A DNA stretch of 64,000 bases from Planktosalinus sp963975935. GTDB taxonomy: Bacteria > Bacteroidota > Bacteroidia > Flavobacteriales > Flavobacteriaceae. The position numbers and the translations under genes were made by a program. The stretch covers positions 1 to 64,000 of the forward strand of contig CAXBIQ010000010.1 of NCBI GenBank assembly GCA_963975935.1, written 5' to 3'. The notes beneath the pieces were generated by a model that did no database searches, was not told the DNA's origin, and saw only the letters and a program-made list of their open reading frames with translations. Below are positions 8,413-17,394 of the stretch, in pieces; position 1 is the stretch's first letter; the number at the start of each line of letters is the position of its first letter.

Positions 8413-9849
8413 CTAAGGAATTCTCAGTAAGTCCCGATCCTTCAAATATGCTTTCAAGGCTACCATCGCAGCGAGTTTGGCTTCGGCTTTGTTCTGCTCC
8501 AAAAGCTTTTCTGCGGAATAGTATTTTTTGACAAAGTGCGTATCAAAGTCACCGCTGCGGAAGGCTTCGTGTTCCATCACAAACTTCCCAAAGGGCAAGG
8601 TGGTGGATACACCTTCAATTTCATAACCGGCGATGGCTTCTATCATCAGTTGAATGGCTTCCTCACGGGTATTGCCATACGTAATGAGTTTTGAGAGCAT
8701 AGGGTCGTAATAAATGGGTACTTCCATGCCTTCTTCAAAACCATCATCCACACGGATTCCCGGGCCCATTGGCGGTCGGTAACGATTTAAGGTGCCCACA
8801 CTGGGCATAAAGTCGTCGAGCGGGTCTTCAGCATAAACGCGTAGTTCCATCGCATGGCCTTTGATGCTTAAATCTTCCTGTGCAAAGGAAAGGGTTTCTC
8901 CACGGGCAATTTTGATTTGCTGTTCCACCAGGTCGAGTCCGGTGATGAGCTCGGTAACGGGATGTTCCACCTGCAGGCGTGTATTCATTTCCAGGAAGTA
9001 AAAGTTCTTGTTTTCATCCAGTAAGAATTCAACAGTCCCTGCTCCTACATAGTCACAGGCTTTGGCTACTTTCACGGCGGCCGCTCCCATTTGTTGTCTG
9101 ATTTCTGGGGTCAGTACTGAGGAAGGAGCTTCTTCCACAACTTTTTGATGGCGACGCTGTATGCTGCATTCACGCTCAAAAAGGTGTACCACATTGCCAT
9201 GGGTGTCGGCCAGTACCTGTATTTCAATGTGACGCGGCGAACTGACATATTTCTCAATAAACACAGAACCATCCCCGAACGCTGATTCAGCCTCACTGAT
9301 GGCACGTTTCATTTGTTCTTCAAGGTCGCTTTCCTTTTCAACAATGCGCATTCCCTTTCCCCCGCCCCCGGCTGAAGCTTTGATAAGAATGGGAAAGCCT
9401 ATTTCTTTGGCAATACGCTTCGCTTTATCTACATCTGTGATGGCTTCGTCGATTCCGGGCACCATCGGGATATCATAGTCTTTAACAGCATCTTTGGCAG
9501 CGAGTTTGCTCCCCATGATGCGAATGGCGTGTGGCCGCGGACCTATAAAAGTGAGTCCGTTTTTCTCAACCGCTTCCGCGAAAGCGGCATTCTCACTCAG
9601 GAATCCGTAGCCCGGGTGGATGGCATCAACGTTCAGGCTTTCGGCTACTTCAATGGTGTGATCGCCCCGCAAATAAGACTTATTGGAAGCGGCTTCCCCC
9701 ACACAAACGGCCTCGTCGGCAAAGCGCACGTGGGGTGCGTTTCTGTCCGGTTCAGAGAAAATGGCAACGGTCTTGATGCCCATCTTTCGGGCTGTTTTCA
9801 TCACACGCAAGGCAATTTCCCCCCGGTTTGCTACTAATATTTTTTTCAT
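8413..9849 (-). CDS. Biotin carboxylase subunit of acyl-CoA carboxylase
   Basis: About 478 residues. The N-terminus MKKILVANRGEIALRVMKTA is the classic biotin carboxylase opening, chosen as start at 9849; an ATG two codons upstream and a GTG before that are also in frame. The ATP-grasp glycine-rich loop KASAGGGGKGMRIV lies near residues 160-173, and the active-site part includes EMNTRLQVEHPVTE. The C-terminal lobe is complete. The enzyme carboxylates biotin on the carrier protein with ATP and bicarbonate. It lies between the carrier gene and the carboxyltransferase gene in the same orientation. Confidence 0.95.
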   Translation of the reverse strand: MKKILVANRGEIALRVMKTARKMGIKTVAIFSEPDRNAPHVRFADEAVCVGEAASNKSYLRGDHTIEVAESLNVDAIHPGYGFLSENAAFAEAVEKNGLTFIGPRPHAIRIMGSKLAAKDAVKDYDIPMVPGIDEAITDVDKAKRIAKEIGFPILIKASAGGGGKGMRIVEKESDLEEQMKRAISEAESAFGDGSVFIEKYVSSPRHIEIQVLADTHGNVVHLFERECSIQRRHQKVVEEAPSSVLTPEIRQQMGAAAVKVAKACDYVGAGTVEFLLDENKNFYFLEMNTRLQVEHPVTELITGLDLVEQQIKIARGETLSFAQEDLSIKGHAMELRVYAEDPLDDFMPSVGTLNRYRPPMGPGIRVDDGFEEGMEVPIYYDPMLSKLITYGNTREEAIQLMIEAIAGYEIEGVSTTLPFGKFVMEHEAFRSGDFDTHFVKKYYSAEKLLEQNKAEAKLAAMVALKAYLKDRDLLRIP

Positions 9850-9906
9850 ATTCATCACCCGCGCAAGCGGGTATCTAAATGCTCGCCTGGGCGGGCATCT
9901 TGTTAA
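9850..9906 (-). repeat. Double-hairpin element abutting the biotin carboxylase start
   Basis: Stems CCCGC-GCAA-GCGGG and TGCTCGCC-TGG-GCGGGCA lie directly upstream of the start codon, matching the layout of 8287-8341, including the shared downstream word GTTAAT. The two elements are homologous repeats inserted at two junctions of the same operon. Confidence 0.75.
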
Positions 9907-9946
9907 TACTATTTCTTGTCTATTTTATTTTTTCTCCCACCTATGC

Positions 9947-10009
9947 GACCCTGCCGGGGTCGGTTTAATGGTGTCACATTTTCTACAATCATTTGACCCC
10001 GCCGGGGTC
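9947..10009. repeat. Pair of GACCCCGnCGGGGTC palindromes
   Basis: A 15-bp palindrome occurs at 9947-9961 (with one T for C) and 9995-10009 (perfect). The copies are 33 bp apart. This is the second of three unrelated repeat families in the gap between the biotin carboxylase and biotin carrier genes. Confidence 0.85.
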
Positions 10010-10035
10010 TGTGTACATAATGGACTTTAAATGCA

Positions 10036-10119
10036 CACGTCTTATGTCTAATATCTATTGTCTCAAGTCTATCGTCTCATGTTTCATGTCTCACGTCTAA
10101 TCTCTCACATCTAATCACT
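10036..10119. repeat. Heptanucleotide tandem repeat, locus B
   Basis: Twelve 7-bp units in one register (CACGTCT, TATGTCT, AATATCT, ATTGTCT, CAAGTCT and so on). The end overlaps the stop codon of the biotin carrier gene, just as locus A overlaps the end of the MATE gene. Confidence 0.85.
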
Positions 10120-10600
10120 CCATCTCAATCAACAACTGCCCTTTATCAACCGTATCACCTTTGGCCACAGCCACGGCTTTCACCACGCCGTCGCGGGGTG
10201 CGGTTAGGGCGTTTTCCATTTTCATGGCTTCCAGCACCAGCAGGTAGTCCCCTTCCTTTACCGTATCACCGGCTTGTACGGGCACATCGAGGATGAGGCC
10301 GGGCATAGGAGCTTTGATATCGTTAACGGCAACCGCTTCGCCCAGGGAAAGACCCATCGCCTTGATGCGCTCATCAAGGGGAGTATTAATCTGTACAGTA
10401 TAGGTGTTTGAATTGATTTTTACGGTATAGATCTTGTTGATAAAATCTGCTAAAATGATTTCGGCAAGCACCGATTGGTTCTCATGAATGAGGTGTTGCT
10501 GATGGTTGTTTACCTGATGGGTATTGAGTGCTTCTGTTTCGTTTTGTGTGAGGGAATATTCAAATTGGTCGTTGACGTGCAGCCGGTATTTGGTGTCCAT
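10115..10600 (-). CDS. Biotin carboxyl carrier protein of acyl-CoA carboxylase
   Basis: 161 residues. The C-terminal 70 residues are a biotinyl domain with PMPGLI at about 99-104 and the biotinylation motif EAMKMEN, K127 being the modified lysine. The N-terminal 90 residues are a less conserved assembly region. It is the first gene of the minus-strand trio with biotin carboxylase and carboxyltransferase, separated from the next gene by about 265 bp of repeats. Confidence 0.93.
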   Translation of the reverse strand: MDTKYRLHVNDQFEYSLTQNETEALNTHQVNNHQQHLIHENQSVLAEIILADFINKIYTVKINSNTYTVQINTPLDERIKAMGLSLGEAVAVNDIKAPMPGLILDVPVQAGDTVKEGDYLLVLEAMKMENALTAPRDGVVKAVAVAKGDTVDKGQLLIEME

Positions 10601-10818
10601 AAGCTTTTAATGAATCATATTTATATGCGTAAAGATACGGATTTGCCATGGAAAAGGAAAAGCAAATTATGCAAAGGCAGGCAATCTAAAGCGTGTTGGT
10701 ATATTCAAGAGTTTCTTTTCAGGCAATTTAGAGCTTAATGATTTTAGCGGAAGGTGTAACATTTAAAACCTCAAAGCGTCAAATTATATAATCATCAATC
10801 AATCAAAATCAAATCATT

Positions 10819-12465
10819 ATGAAAAAAACAATGTTCAGACTGCTGTTTTTATCTTTAGCAGTACTCTCTTTCAACACCGTAACGGTATCAAGTCAGTCTC
10901 TTGAAAAACAAATTGACGCTATTTTTGAAGAAGCCTATCCGCCCGGCAAACCGGGAGCAACCGTGCTGATTGCCAAAGACGACAAGGTAATCTACCGAAA
11001 AGCCTTTGGAATGGCTAACCTGGAGCTCAACGTTCCTATGAAGCCTGAAAACGTGCTGGAGCTGGCTTCCATCACAAAACAGTTTACAGCGGTCGCCATC
11101 CTGATGCTGATGGAACAAGGGAAACTAAGCCTCGATGACCCGCTATCAAAGTATATAGCCGATTATCCCAAAGGCGATAAAATAACCATTCACCATCTGT
11201 TAAACCATACCTCAGGAATCAAAAGTTATACGAATATGCCGGGGTTTATGACCCAGGCCCGTGTGGATATGACCCCCACGGAACTCATCGAGGTATTTAA
11301 AAACGAACCTATGGAGTTTGAGCCCGGCGAAGCCTATGCTTATAACAACTCGGCATACATCCTTTTGGGCTATATTATAGAAGAGGTTTCCGGGGGATCT
11401 TATGAGGAGTTTATTCAGAAAAATATTTTTGATAGGCTCGGTATGAACCATTCCACCTATGGAAGTAAAAGCAAAGTAATTGCCAATCGTGCCAGTGGGT
11501 ATCAGCCTTCCGGCGAAAGTTTTAGAAATGCAGATTATTTAAGTATGACCCTTCCCTATGCGGCCGGCTCGCTGATGTCCACCGTTGATGATATGTTTTT
11601 ATGGCATAAGGCAATTCACCATAACACACTTATTTCCAAAAAAAGCAAACAGCTTGCCTTTACAAATTACACCCTTAACAATGGCAAGCCTATTTACTAT
11701 GGGTATGGATGGGGTGTGAATGAAATCGCGGGCGTGCCTTCTATCGAGCATACCGGAGGTATCTTTGGGTTTACAACCTCCGGGATTTATGTTCCTGAAC
11801 AAAACATTTATGCCATTGTCCTGACCAACGACAACAGCAAAGGACCTGAAACCTACAACCTCAGAGCAACTGCGGCTGTTCTAGGGAAGCCTTTGGTTGA
11901 GAAATCGGCTGCAGAAGTTTCAGAAACTGCTTTAAAACAATGGACGGGAGCCTATCAATTTGAGGATGTGGTACGGTTTATTACGTTTGAAAACGGCAGC
12001 CTGTACAGCACACGTCAGGGTGGCGAACCTTTTAAACTTATTCCGCTCTCTGAAAACGAGTTTCAGTTTGAAGGCAGTTTTACCACTTATGAATTCGCCC
12101 TTGAAGATGGAAAGAAAACAACCCTTTTTGCAGACCGAATCAACAAAAGCATAGGCGTTGAAACAGACATTAAGCCTGCTGCTGAGCGGGAAGCCATCAC
12201 CCTGGCGCCGGAAATTCTCAACGCCTATAAAGGCACTTATGAATTGCAACCCACCTTCCATATTAAAGTCAGGGCAGACGGCAACAGGCTATTTGCGCAG
12301 GCAACAGGACAACCCGAGTTTGAATTGTTTGCCGAAGCCGAAGATACCTTTTTCTTAAAAGTGGTTGAAGCAAAGGTAAAATTCAATAAAAACCCTGACG
12401 GTTCCATTAAAAGCCTGACCCTGTTTCAAGGCGGACAGGAGATGGTAGGTCTTAAAATAGAATAA
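10819..12465 (+). CDS. Secreted serine hydrolase (class C beta-lactamase fold)
   Basis: 548 residues with a Sec signal peptide ending near residue 25. The penicillin-binding fold spans roughly residues 30-350: S84-x-x-K87 (SITK) is the nucleophile motif, Y175-N-N the second motif and H311-TGG the third, the usual variant of KTG in this family. The last 190 residues are a beta-rich C-terminal domain common in these periplasmic hydrolases. D-alanyl-peptide or ester hydrolysis is possible; resistance function should not be assumed. A strong hairpin terminator follows. Confidence 0.9.
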   Translation: MKKTMFRLLFLSLAVLSFNTVTVSSQSLEKQIDAIFEEAYPPGKPGATVLIAKDDKVIYRKAFGMANLELNVPMKPENVLELASITKQFTAVAILMLMEQGKLSLDDPLSKYIADYPKGDKITIHHLLNHTSGIKSYTNMPGFMTQARVDMTPTELIEVFKNEPMEFEPGEAYAYNNSAYILLGYIIEEVSGGSYEEFIQKNIFDRLGMNHSTYGSKSKVIANRASGYQPSGESFRNADYLSMTLPYAAGSLMSTVDDMFLWHKAIHHNTLISKKSKQLAFTNYTLNNGKPIYYGYGWGVNEIAGVPSIEHTGGIFGFTTSGIYVPEQNIYAIVLTNDNSKGPETYNLRATAAVLGKPLVEKSAAEVSETALKQWTGAYQFEDVVRFITFENGSLYSTRQGGEPFKLIPLSENEFQFEGSFTTYEFALEDGKKTTLFADRINKSIGVETDIKPAAEREAITLAPEILNAYKGTYELQPTFHIKVRADGNRLFAQATGQPEFELFAEAEDTFFLKVVEAKVKFNKNPDGSIKSLTLFQGGQEMVGLKIE

Positions 12466-12485
12466 TATATCTGGATTATTACTAA

Positions 12486-12527
12486 AAAAACCGGTTTCTG
12501 AGGATAGTCTTCTTAACCGGTTTTTTT
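12486..12527 (+). terminator. Rho-independent terminator
   Basis: AAAACCGGTT and AACCGGTTTT arms pair around a 17-nt loop and end in a T run, 20 bp after the serine hydrolase stop. Confidence 0.85.
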
Positions 12528-12579
12528 AATATCTTACGTGAATTATTAGTTTACATATAATAAAACTATTCCGCTTAAA

Positions 12580-13884
12580 ATGAAAAAGAATAGCCTTTTC
12601 ATCATATACTTCCTCCTTATTGTCATTCTTTTTTCAGGTATTTCCTGCACGGAAAAGAATGAAAACCGTGAGTTTGCCGAGGCCCTTGTTTCTCAAATGG
12701 ATTCCCTTATTGTTGTGAAGGATTACTTTTCGGCACGGAGCCTTTTTGAAGAGAACCCTACCGTTTTAGAGGAAAAAGAAAAGCTCAGGATTGGTTTGAT
12801 GCTGGACTATGCCTTCAACAATCCCGAAGCCTCCCTAGAAAAGACAAACCGTTTACAAGAAAAGTATGGAAACGAACTTCCGGATTCGTTGCTATATAAA
12901 ATAGCATCCATCACCCATGTTAATTATTCGAGGTTGTATGACTATCAGCAAGCAAAAACATCTTTGGAAAACTTGTTGGAACAGTATCCTGACCATATTA
13001 CGGAAGCAAAAAGAAAAGACCTTGAAAACACCCTGATTATCTGGACTGCACTGCAAGACCAACCCAAACAGCAGGTTTCGAAGCAAGCTGATGAGGAGCT
13101 TACCATCAAAAGAGACATCGCGGGGCTTCAGAACCTGGAAGTGCGTGTCGATACCACTACAAGGGATTTTGTTTTTGATACCGGTGCCAACATTTCCACC
13201 ATTACACAGTCCACGGCTGCTGCGTTTTGTGTGGAGGTTTTAGAAGGAAGCTTTGATGTCAATGCAATCACGGGAGGAAAGGTCGTATCGCAAATCGGTA
13301 TCGTTCCCTCTTTTCAATTGGGAACAATTACCATTGAAAACGCTGTGTTTTTGATCTTTCCCGATGAAGCACTGGCGTTCCCACAGATTGACTATCAAAT
13401 CTATGGGATTCTTGGCTTTCCTGTTTTGGAGGCGCTGGAAGAAATTCAGATAAGCCGCGACGATCGCTTTAGGGTTCCGTTAAAGCCGGGAACCGAAGGG
13501 GATCAAAACCTTGCGCTCGATTTTTTGACACCTTTGCTTTGGCTTACTGAGAATGGAAAAAAAGGGATATATACCTTTGATACCGGAGCCAATCAAACCA
13601 TGCTTTATGATACCTATTACCACTTAAACAAAACCGAGTTAACCGGACTTACTGAACAAGATTATGCTTTTGGCGGTGCCGGTGGAAACAGCAACCAAAA
13701 AGGGGTTTACACGACCTTCTCCCCTGAAATCTCAGGTAGCATTATCAAGATGGATTCTATCATTGTGCTGAAAGAGCCCCTCAAGAAAGAGAATTACTTT
13801 CTGGGGAATATTGGACAGGATTTTATAGGAAAATTCAATACCATGACCCTCAATTTTAAGGAGATGTATTTAAAAATGGAATAA
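12580..13884 (+). CDS. Lipoprotein with two retropepsin-like aspartic protease domains
   Basis: 434 residues. A lipoprotein signal ends at the lipobox FSGISC (C23). Residues 25-170 look helical and TPR-like. Two retropepsin-type repeats follow, each with a catalytic motif: FDTGAN with DTGA at 200-203, and a second DTGA at 334-337; GILGFPVLEA near 276-285 is the matching flap-side motif. Having two DTGA half-sites in one chain would allow an intramolecular pseudo-dimer, like a pepsin. Substrate unknown. It faces the regulator gene that follows on the opposite strand. Confidence 0.85.
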   Translation: MKKNSLFIIYFLLIVILFSGISCTEKNENREFAEALVSQMDSLIVVKDYFSARSLFEENPTVLEEKEKLRIGLMLDYAFNNPEASLEKTNRLQEKYGNELPDSLLYKIASITHVNYSRLYDYQQAKTSLENLLEQYPDHITEAKRKDLENTLIIWTALQDQPKQQVSKQADEELTIKRDIAGLQNLEVRVDTTTRDFVFDTGANISTITQSTAAAFCVEVLEGSFDVNAITGGKVVSQIGIVPSFQLGTITIENAVFLIFPDEALAFPQIDYQIYGILGFPVLEALEEIQISRDDRFRVPLKPGTEGDQNLALDFLTPLLWLTENGKKGIYTFDTGANQTMLYDTYYHLNKTELTGLTEQDYAFGGAGGNSNQKGVYTTFSPEISGSIIKMDSIIVLKEPLKKENYFLGNIGQDFIGKFNTMTLNFKEMYLKME

Positions 13885-13891
13885 CCCAAGC

Positions 13892-14878
13892 CTATGCACC
13901 AGCCCCAATACTATTAAACTTTTTCTTATAAGCCACCGGACTCAACCCCGTTACTTTTTTAAAGGTGGAGCGAAATGCCTTAGTATCGTTATATCCCACA
14001 TCAAACATCACCTCGTTGACATTTTTGGTACTGCTTTCCAGACTTCGTTTGGCCACCTCCATTTTCACTCTTTGGATATATTCAGAAATGGTATTGCTTG
14101 TAGCACTTTTAAAACGGCGTTCCAATGTCCTTCTGCTTAATGCAAACATACCTGCCAGTTGCTCTACATTGATTTTATCTTCAAAATTGTTTTCAATAAA
14201 CTCCTGTACTTTTTTAACAGGTTCATCCCTGTGATCTTTCTGTCCTTCAAAGATGATAAAGGGCGACTGGCTGTCCTTCTCAATATCAATCATAAAAGTC
14301 TTAGCTGTCAAAACCGCTATTTCACGTCCTGTATATTTTTCGATAAGGTATAGCAAGAGGTTTAAAAAGGAATAGGCGCCCCCACTAGTATAGATACCGC
14401 TATCTTCAGTCATGATTTTATCATCCACCAATTGCACCTGTGGGTACATTTTTCTAAAGTTATCGGCCTGAATCCAGTGGGTGGAACATTGTTTGCCATC
14501 CAGCAAACCTGTGGATGCCAGAAAAAAAGCAGCCACGCACAAACTGGCAATCTCTGCACCGTCCTTATAGTGTCTTTTTAACCAGGGAATAAAATCCTTA
14601 TTGCTTTCATCAATGTTTCCGGGTTCGTCGTGAATAGCCGGGATGATGATCAGGTCGGTTTTTTTGATATCATCAATAATCCGTGTTGGATTTACAGAAA
14701 ACAAGCCATTGGTTAGGTTTGTGGGAATGGATAAGCCCACCAGTTCCACTTCAAATAACGGCTCCATACCCTGCATCGCCATAAAGTCATTCACCTGATT
14801 AAAAATCTGATGGGTCCCTACAATATTGACTAAACTTGTATGTCCGGCAGGGATCAAAATGGAAACATGTTTCTTCAT
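13892..14878 (-). CDS. DJ-1/PfpI-AraC transcriptional regulator (GlxA-like)
   Basis: 328 residues. Residues 1-190 form a DJ-1/PfpI (class I amidotransferase-like) sensor domain, with CVAAFFLASTGLLDG around the nucleophile-elbow position. Residues 225-325 form a double helix-turn-helix AraC domain (LAGMFALSRRTLERRF and VMFDVGYNDTKAFRSTF). A 22-bp sequence upstream of its start (14916-14937) recurs in tandem at 19887-19930, so it is a candidate binding site. It is divergent from an SRPBCC gene. Confidence 0.9.
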   Translation of the reverse strand: MKKHVSILIPAGHTSLVNIVGTHQIFNQVNDFMAMQGMEPLFEVELVGLSIPTNLTNGLFSVNPTRIIDDIKKTDLIIIPAIHDEPGNIDESNKDFIPWLKRHYKDGAEIASLCVAAFFLASTGLLDGKQCSTHWIQADNFRKMYPQVQLVDDKIMTEDSGIYTSGGAYSFLNLLLYLIEKYTGREIAVLTAKTFMIDIEKDSQSPFIIFEGQKDHRDEPVKKVQEFIENNFEDKINVEQLAGMFALSRRTLERRFKSATSNTISEYIQRVKMEVAKRSLESSTKNVNEVMFDVGYNDTKAFRSTFKKVTGLSPVAYKKKFNSIGAGA

Positions 14879-14915
14879 CTGTAGCGTGTTAGGTTATAGT
14901 AAAAATATATAAAAA

Positions 14916-14937
14916 TGTCGTATATACACCTTTAAGT
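14916..14937 (+). promoter_or_regulatory. Single copy of a 22-bp putative AraC-type site
   Basis: The sequence has the form TGTCG-N5-ACACC-TTTAAGT and lies in the divergent region between the DJ-1/AraC gene and the SRPBCC gene. Two further copies lie head-to-tail at 19887-19930. Confidence 0.55.
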
Positions 14938-15076
14938 GCTAAGTAAGTACATTCATTTTTCTACAAATAACTTTTGCATACCCAAAAGTCTCCATTATAT
15001 TTAATACCAAATTAATATTTACCACATACTATTGATTAAAAAGTGTTTAAAAGAAAGAAATTAAAAATCCATACTA

Positions 15077-15529
15077 ATGAAAACATCCTTAACAGTAAAC
15101 GCAAAAATACAAATATCAAAACCCGCTACTGAAGTATATGAAGCCATTGTCAATCCCGAGCAGATGACTAATTATTTCATTTCTAAAGCAAGCGGCCCTC
15201 TGGAAGAAGGAAAAACACTCCTATGGCAGTTTCCGGAGTTTTCGGATGATTATCCGGTACGGGTCGGGAAAATGCAAAAAAACAAACTCATTTCCTTTTC
15301 CTGGGATACAGATGGTAAAGAATACCTTGTGGAAATAAGCCTCACACCTGAGGGAAACACTACAATTGTAGCTGTCACCGAAAGCGGAGGAACTAATGAC
15401 GAAGCGGGTATCAAATGGCTTAAGGGAAATACCGAAGGCTGGGCAAACTTCCTCGCCTGCCTCAAAGCCTGGCTGGAATATGGCATCAACCTGCGCAAAG
15501 GTGCTTTTGATTTTTACAAAAAAGCATAA
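15077..15529 (+). CDS. SRPBCC (AHSA1-like) domain protein
   Basis: 150 residues that form a single START/Bet v1-like domain: the opening VNAKIQISKPATEVYEAIV, the WQFPEF strand and the closing helix GWANFLACLKAWLEYG are typical of the AHSA1 group. These proteins bind small hydrophobic ligands or act as ATPase-activating partners; none can be assigned here. It is divergently oriented from the DJ-1/AraC regulator with a 22-bp site between them, which suggests it is the regulator's target. A second member is at 20376-20795. Confidence 0.87.
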   Translation: MKTSLTVNAKIQISKPATEVYEAIVNPEQMTNYFISKASGPLEEGKTLLWQFPEFSDDYPVRVGKMQKNKLISFSWDTDGKEYLVEISLTPEGNTTIVAVTESGGTNDEAGIKWLKGNTEGWANFLACLKAWLEYGINLRKGAFDFYKKA

Positions 15530-15575
15530 AATATATTTACATTACGTAAAATAATAATACCTTCTTTTCCCCTCC

Positions 15576-15610
15576 TGACAAACGGCTGTCACTCCACTGT
15601 TCTATTTTTG
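15576..15610 (+). promoter_or_regulatory. TGACA-N6-TGTCA operator with -7 box, copy 1
   Basis: Inverted repeat TGACA-AACGGC-TGTCA at 15576-15591, followed after 11 bp by TATTTTTG (15603-15610). The same operator core and spacing occur at 16816-16850. The palindrome occupies the place of a -33 element, as expected for an activator-dependent promoter. Confidence 0.7.
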
Positions 15611-15653
15611 ACATCAATCCTGTAATTTTAACTTCCTAACCAAAAACAACCCT

Positions 15654-16118
15654 ATGAATAAAGAAACACAACCGGAACTAACCCTGATAGGACTTTCGTT
15701 ACAACGAAAAACAACCAATAAAAATAACCAGTCTGCTAAGGATTGCGGCATGCTTTGGCAGCAATTTGAAACCGGAAACTATTTTGACAAGATCCCAAAC
15801 AAGCTCACCGGTGAAATCCTTGCGGTGTACCACGATTATGAAGGTGACCACACCCAACCCTACAGCTACTTCATTGGCTGTAAAGTTGCCCCGGGCACAC
15901 TGGTACCGGAGGGTTTGCACAGTCTTCAAATGCCCGGCGGTCTCTACACAAAAATAGTCACCAACGGCAAGATGCCCGATTGTGTGGGAGATGCATGGAG
16001 AACCATCTGGAATACCCATCACCCCAGGGCATACAAGCCTGATTTTGAAGTCTATGACGAGCGCTGTGCAAACTGGAACAATGCCGAAGTGGACATCTAC
16101 CTGTCCATAACTGAATAA
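15654..16118 (+). CDS. GyrI-like/AraC effector-binding domain protein
   Basis: 154 residues, a free-standing small-molecule-binding domain of the GyrI/SOUL-like superfamily, with no DNA-binding part. Recognisable are the first strand ELTLIGLSLQRKT, the Y-x-Y-x-I-G-C segment (YSYFIGCKV) and the C-terminal pattern FEVYDER...VDIYLSITE. Such proteins bind or hydrolyse cytotoxic planar compounds, or sequester inhibitors. It has its own operator-promoter copy and is followed after 10 bp by a methyltransferase gene, so the two are likely co-transcribed. Confidence 0.85.
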   Translation: MNKETQPELTLIGLSLQRKTTNKNNQSAKDCGMLWQQFETGNYFDKIPNKLTGEILAVYHDYEGDHTQPYSYFIGCKVAPGTLVPEGLHSLQMPGGLYTKIVTNGKMPDCVGDAWRTIWNTHHPRAYKPDFEVYDERCANWNNAEVDIYLSITE

Positions 16119-16128
16119 CCCCTAAAAC

Positions 16129-16794
16129 ATGGAGAGCTTGAACGAAGAAGAAATCAAAGCCCTGGCTGTACAACTAAGCTGTCCGCAAGGGGAAATGGGA
16201 ACCGTTGTTGCCGAACGGATGCACACCAACAACCGGCAAATGACCTGGAACACCATCAAAAGCCTTGATCTCAAAAACAACGATACGGTACTTGAAATCG
16301 GCCCCGGTGCCGCCGCCCATGTGCCTTCAGTTTTAAATACTGCCAAAAATATAAGCTATCACGGACTCGATATCTCTGAACTTATGGTGCAGGAAGCCCA
16401 AAAAATAAATGCCGGGAACATTTCCAAAAAAAGCGCTTTCTTTCACCTCTATGACGGAACACACATTCCCTTGCCCGACGCACTCTTTGATAAGGTGATG
16501 ACCGTAAATACCATTTACTTCTGGGAACATCCCGATAAACTCCTCAAAGAAATTAAAAGGGTGATGAAACCCGAAGCTGTATTTTGTATTTGTTTTGGGA
16601 AAAAAAAGTTTATGGAACAGCTGCCTTTTACAAAATACGGCTTTAAGCTTTACAGTTCCGAAAAAGCACAAGAACTAATTACAAACGCCGGTTTTAAAAT
16701 CCTAAAAGCTACAGATGTTAGCGATCAGGTAAAGGTTAATGAAGATAAAACGATGGAGCGGTTTTTTAGTATACTGACGGTCCAAAAAACATAA
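16129..16794 (+). CDS. Class I SAM-dependent methyltransferase
   Basis: 221 residues. The SAM-binding motif I is VLEIGPGAAAHVPSVL near residues 50-65; motif II includes YHGLDISELMV, and the post-II region LPDALFDKVMTVNTIYFW matches Methyltransf_11. The substrate cannot be inferred. It lies 10 bp downstream of the GyrI-like gene, and together with it sits between two copies of the shared operator. Confidence 0.88.
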   Translation: MESLNEEEIKALAVQLSCPQGEMGTVVAERMHTNNRQMTWNTIKSLDLKNNDTVLEIGPGAAAHVPSVLNTAKNISYHGLDISELMVQEAQKINAGNISKKSAFFHLYDGTHIPLPDALFDKVMTVNTIYFWEHPDKLLKEIKRVMKPEAVFCICFGKKKFMEQLPFTKYGFKLYSSEKAQELITNAGFKILKATDVSDQVKVNEDKTMERFFSILTVQKT

Positions 16795-16815
16795 TTTCAC
16801 TTTTATTATCCCTAC

Positions 16816-16850
16816 TGACAAACGGCTGTCACTCCCCTGTTTTACCTTTG
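16816..16850 (+). promoter_or_regulatory. TGACA-N6-TGTCA operator with -7 box, copy 2
   Basis: TGACA-AACGGC-TGTCA at 16816-16831, then 11 bp and TACCTTTG at 16843-16850. The operator including its spacer is identical to copy 1. It precedes the DinB gene by about 37 bp. Confidence 0.7.
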
Positions 16851-16886
16851 TTATTAAATAATTAATAACCTTTAAAACAACTTATT

Positions 16887-17381
16887 ATGAGTAACACAGC
16901 AACCAACACATCAGTACATCAGGTAATCACACCTGCAGGATTATTAGATCACTGGCAGGGGCACCGAAACCTCACCCGCCGGGTCATTGAAGCCTTTCCC
17001 GAAACAGTGTTTTTCAACCACAGCATTGGGGGTATGCGCACCTTTGCAGAACTCACCATGGAACTCCTCGCCATTGCCGGCCCGGGAATCAAGGAAATAG
17101 CCACGGGAGAAACCAAACCCCTGCAGGAACATATTGACCACGGAAACAAAAAAGCCTTCCTGCTGGAACTATGGGACAAAGCCACTGAGGAAATCAATAC
17201 CTATTACAACCAAATACCCATAGAACGCTTTCACGAAACCATCAAAACCTTTGGGCAATATGAAGGCACCGTCATCTCCTCTATCTTCTACTTTATAGAC
17301 AATGAGATCCACCACCGCGGGCAAGGATATGTCTATTTGCGCGACCTGGGCATCGAACCCCCTTATTTCTGGGAACGTTAA
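16887..17381 (+). CDS. DinB family protein
   Basis: 164 residues, a four-helix bundle of the DinB/YfiT type. Three histidines in family-like positions can ligate a metal: one in the first helix (LDHWQGHRNLTRRV), one in EHIDHGNKKAF and one in NEIHHRGQGYVYLR. The last motif, HHRGQ, is the strongest signature. Members are metal-dependent thiol or small-molecule transferases induced by stress. It has its own operator-promoter and is followed by a small gene 14 bp on. Confidence 0.88.
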   Translation: MSNTATNTSVHQVITPAGLLDHWQGHRNLTRRVIEAFPETVFFNHSIGGMRTFAELTMELLAIAGPGIKEIATGETKPLQEHIDHGNKKAFLLELWDKATEEINTYYNQIPIERFHETIKTFGQYEGTVISSIFYFIDNEIHHRGQGYVYLRDLGIEPPYFWER

Positions 17382-17394
17382 AATAACAGAGGGA

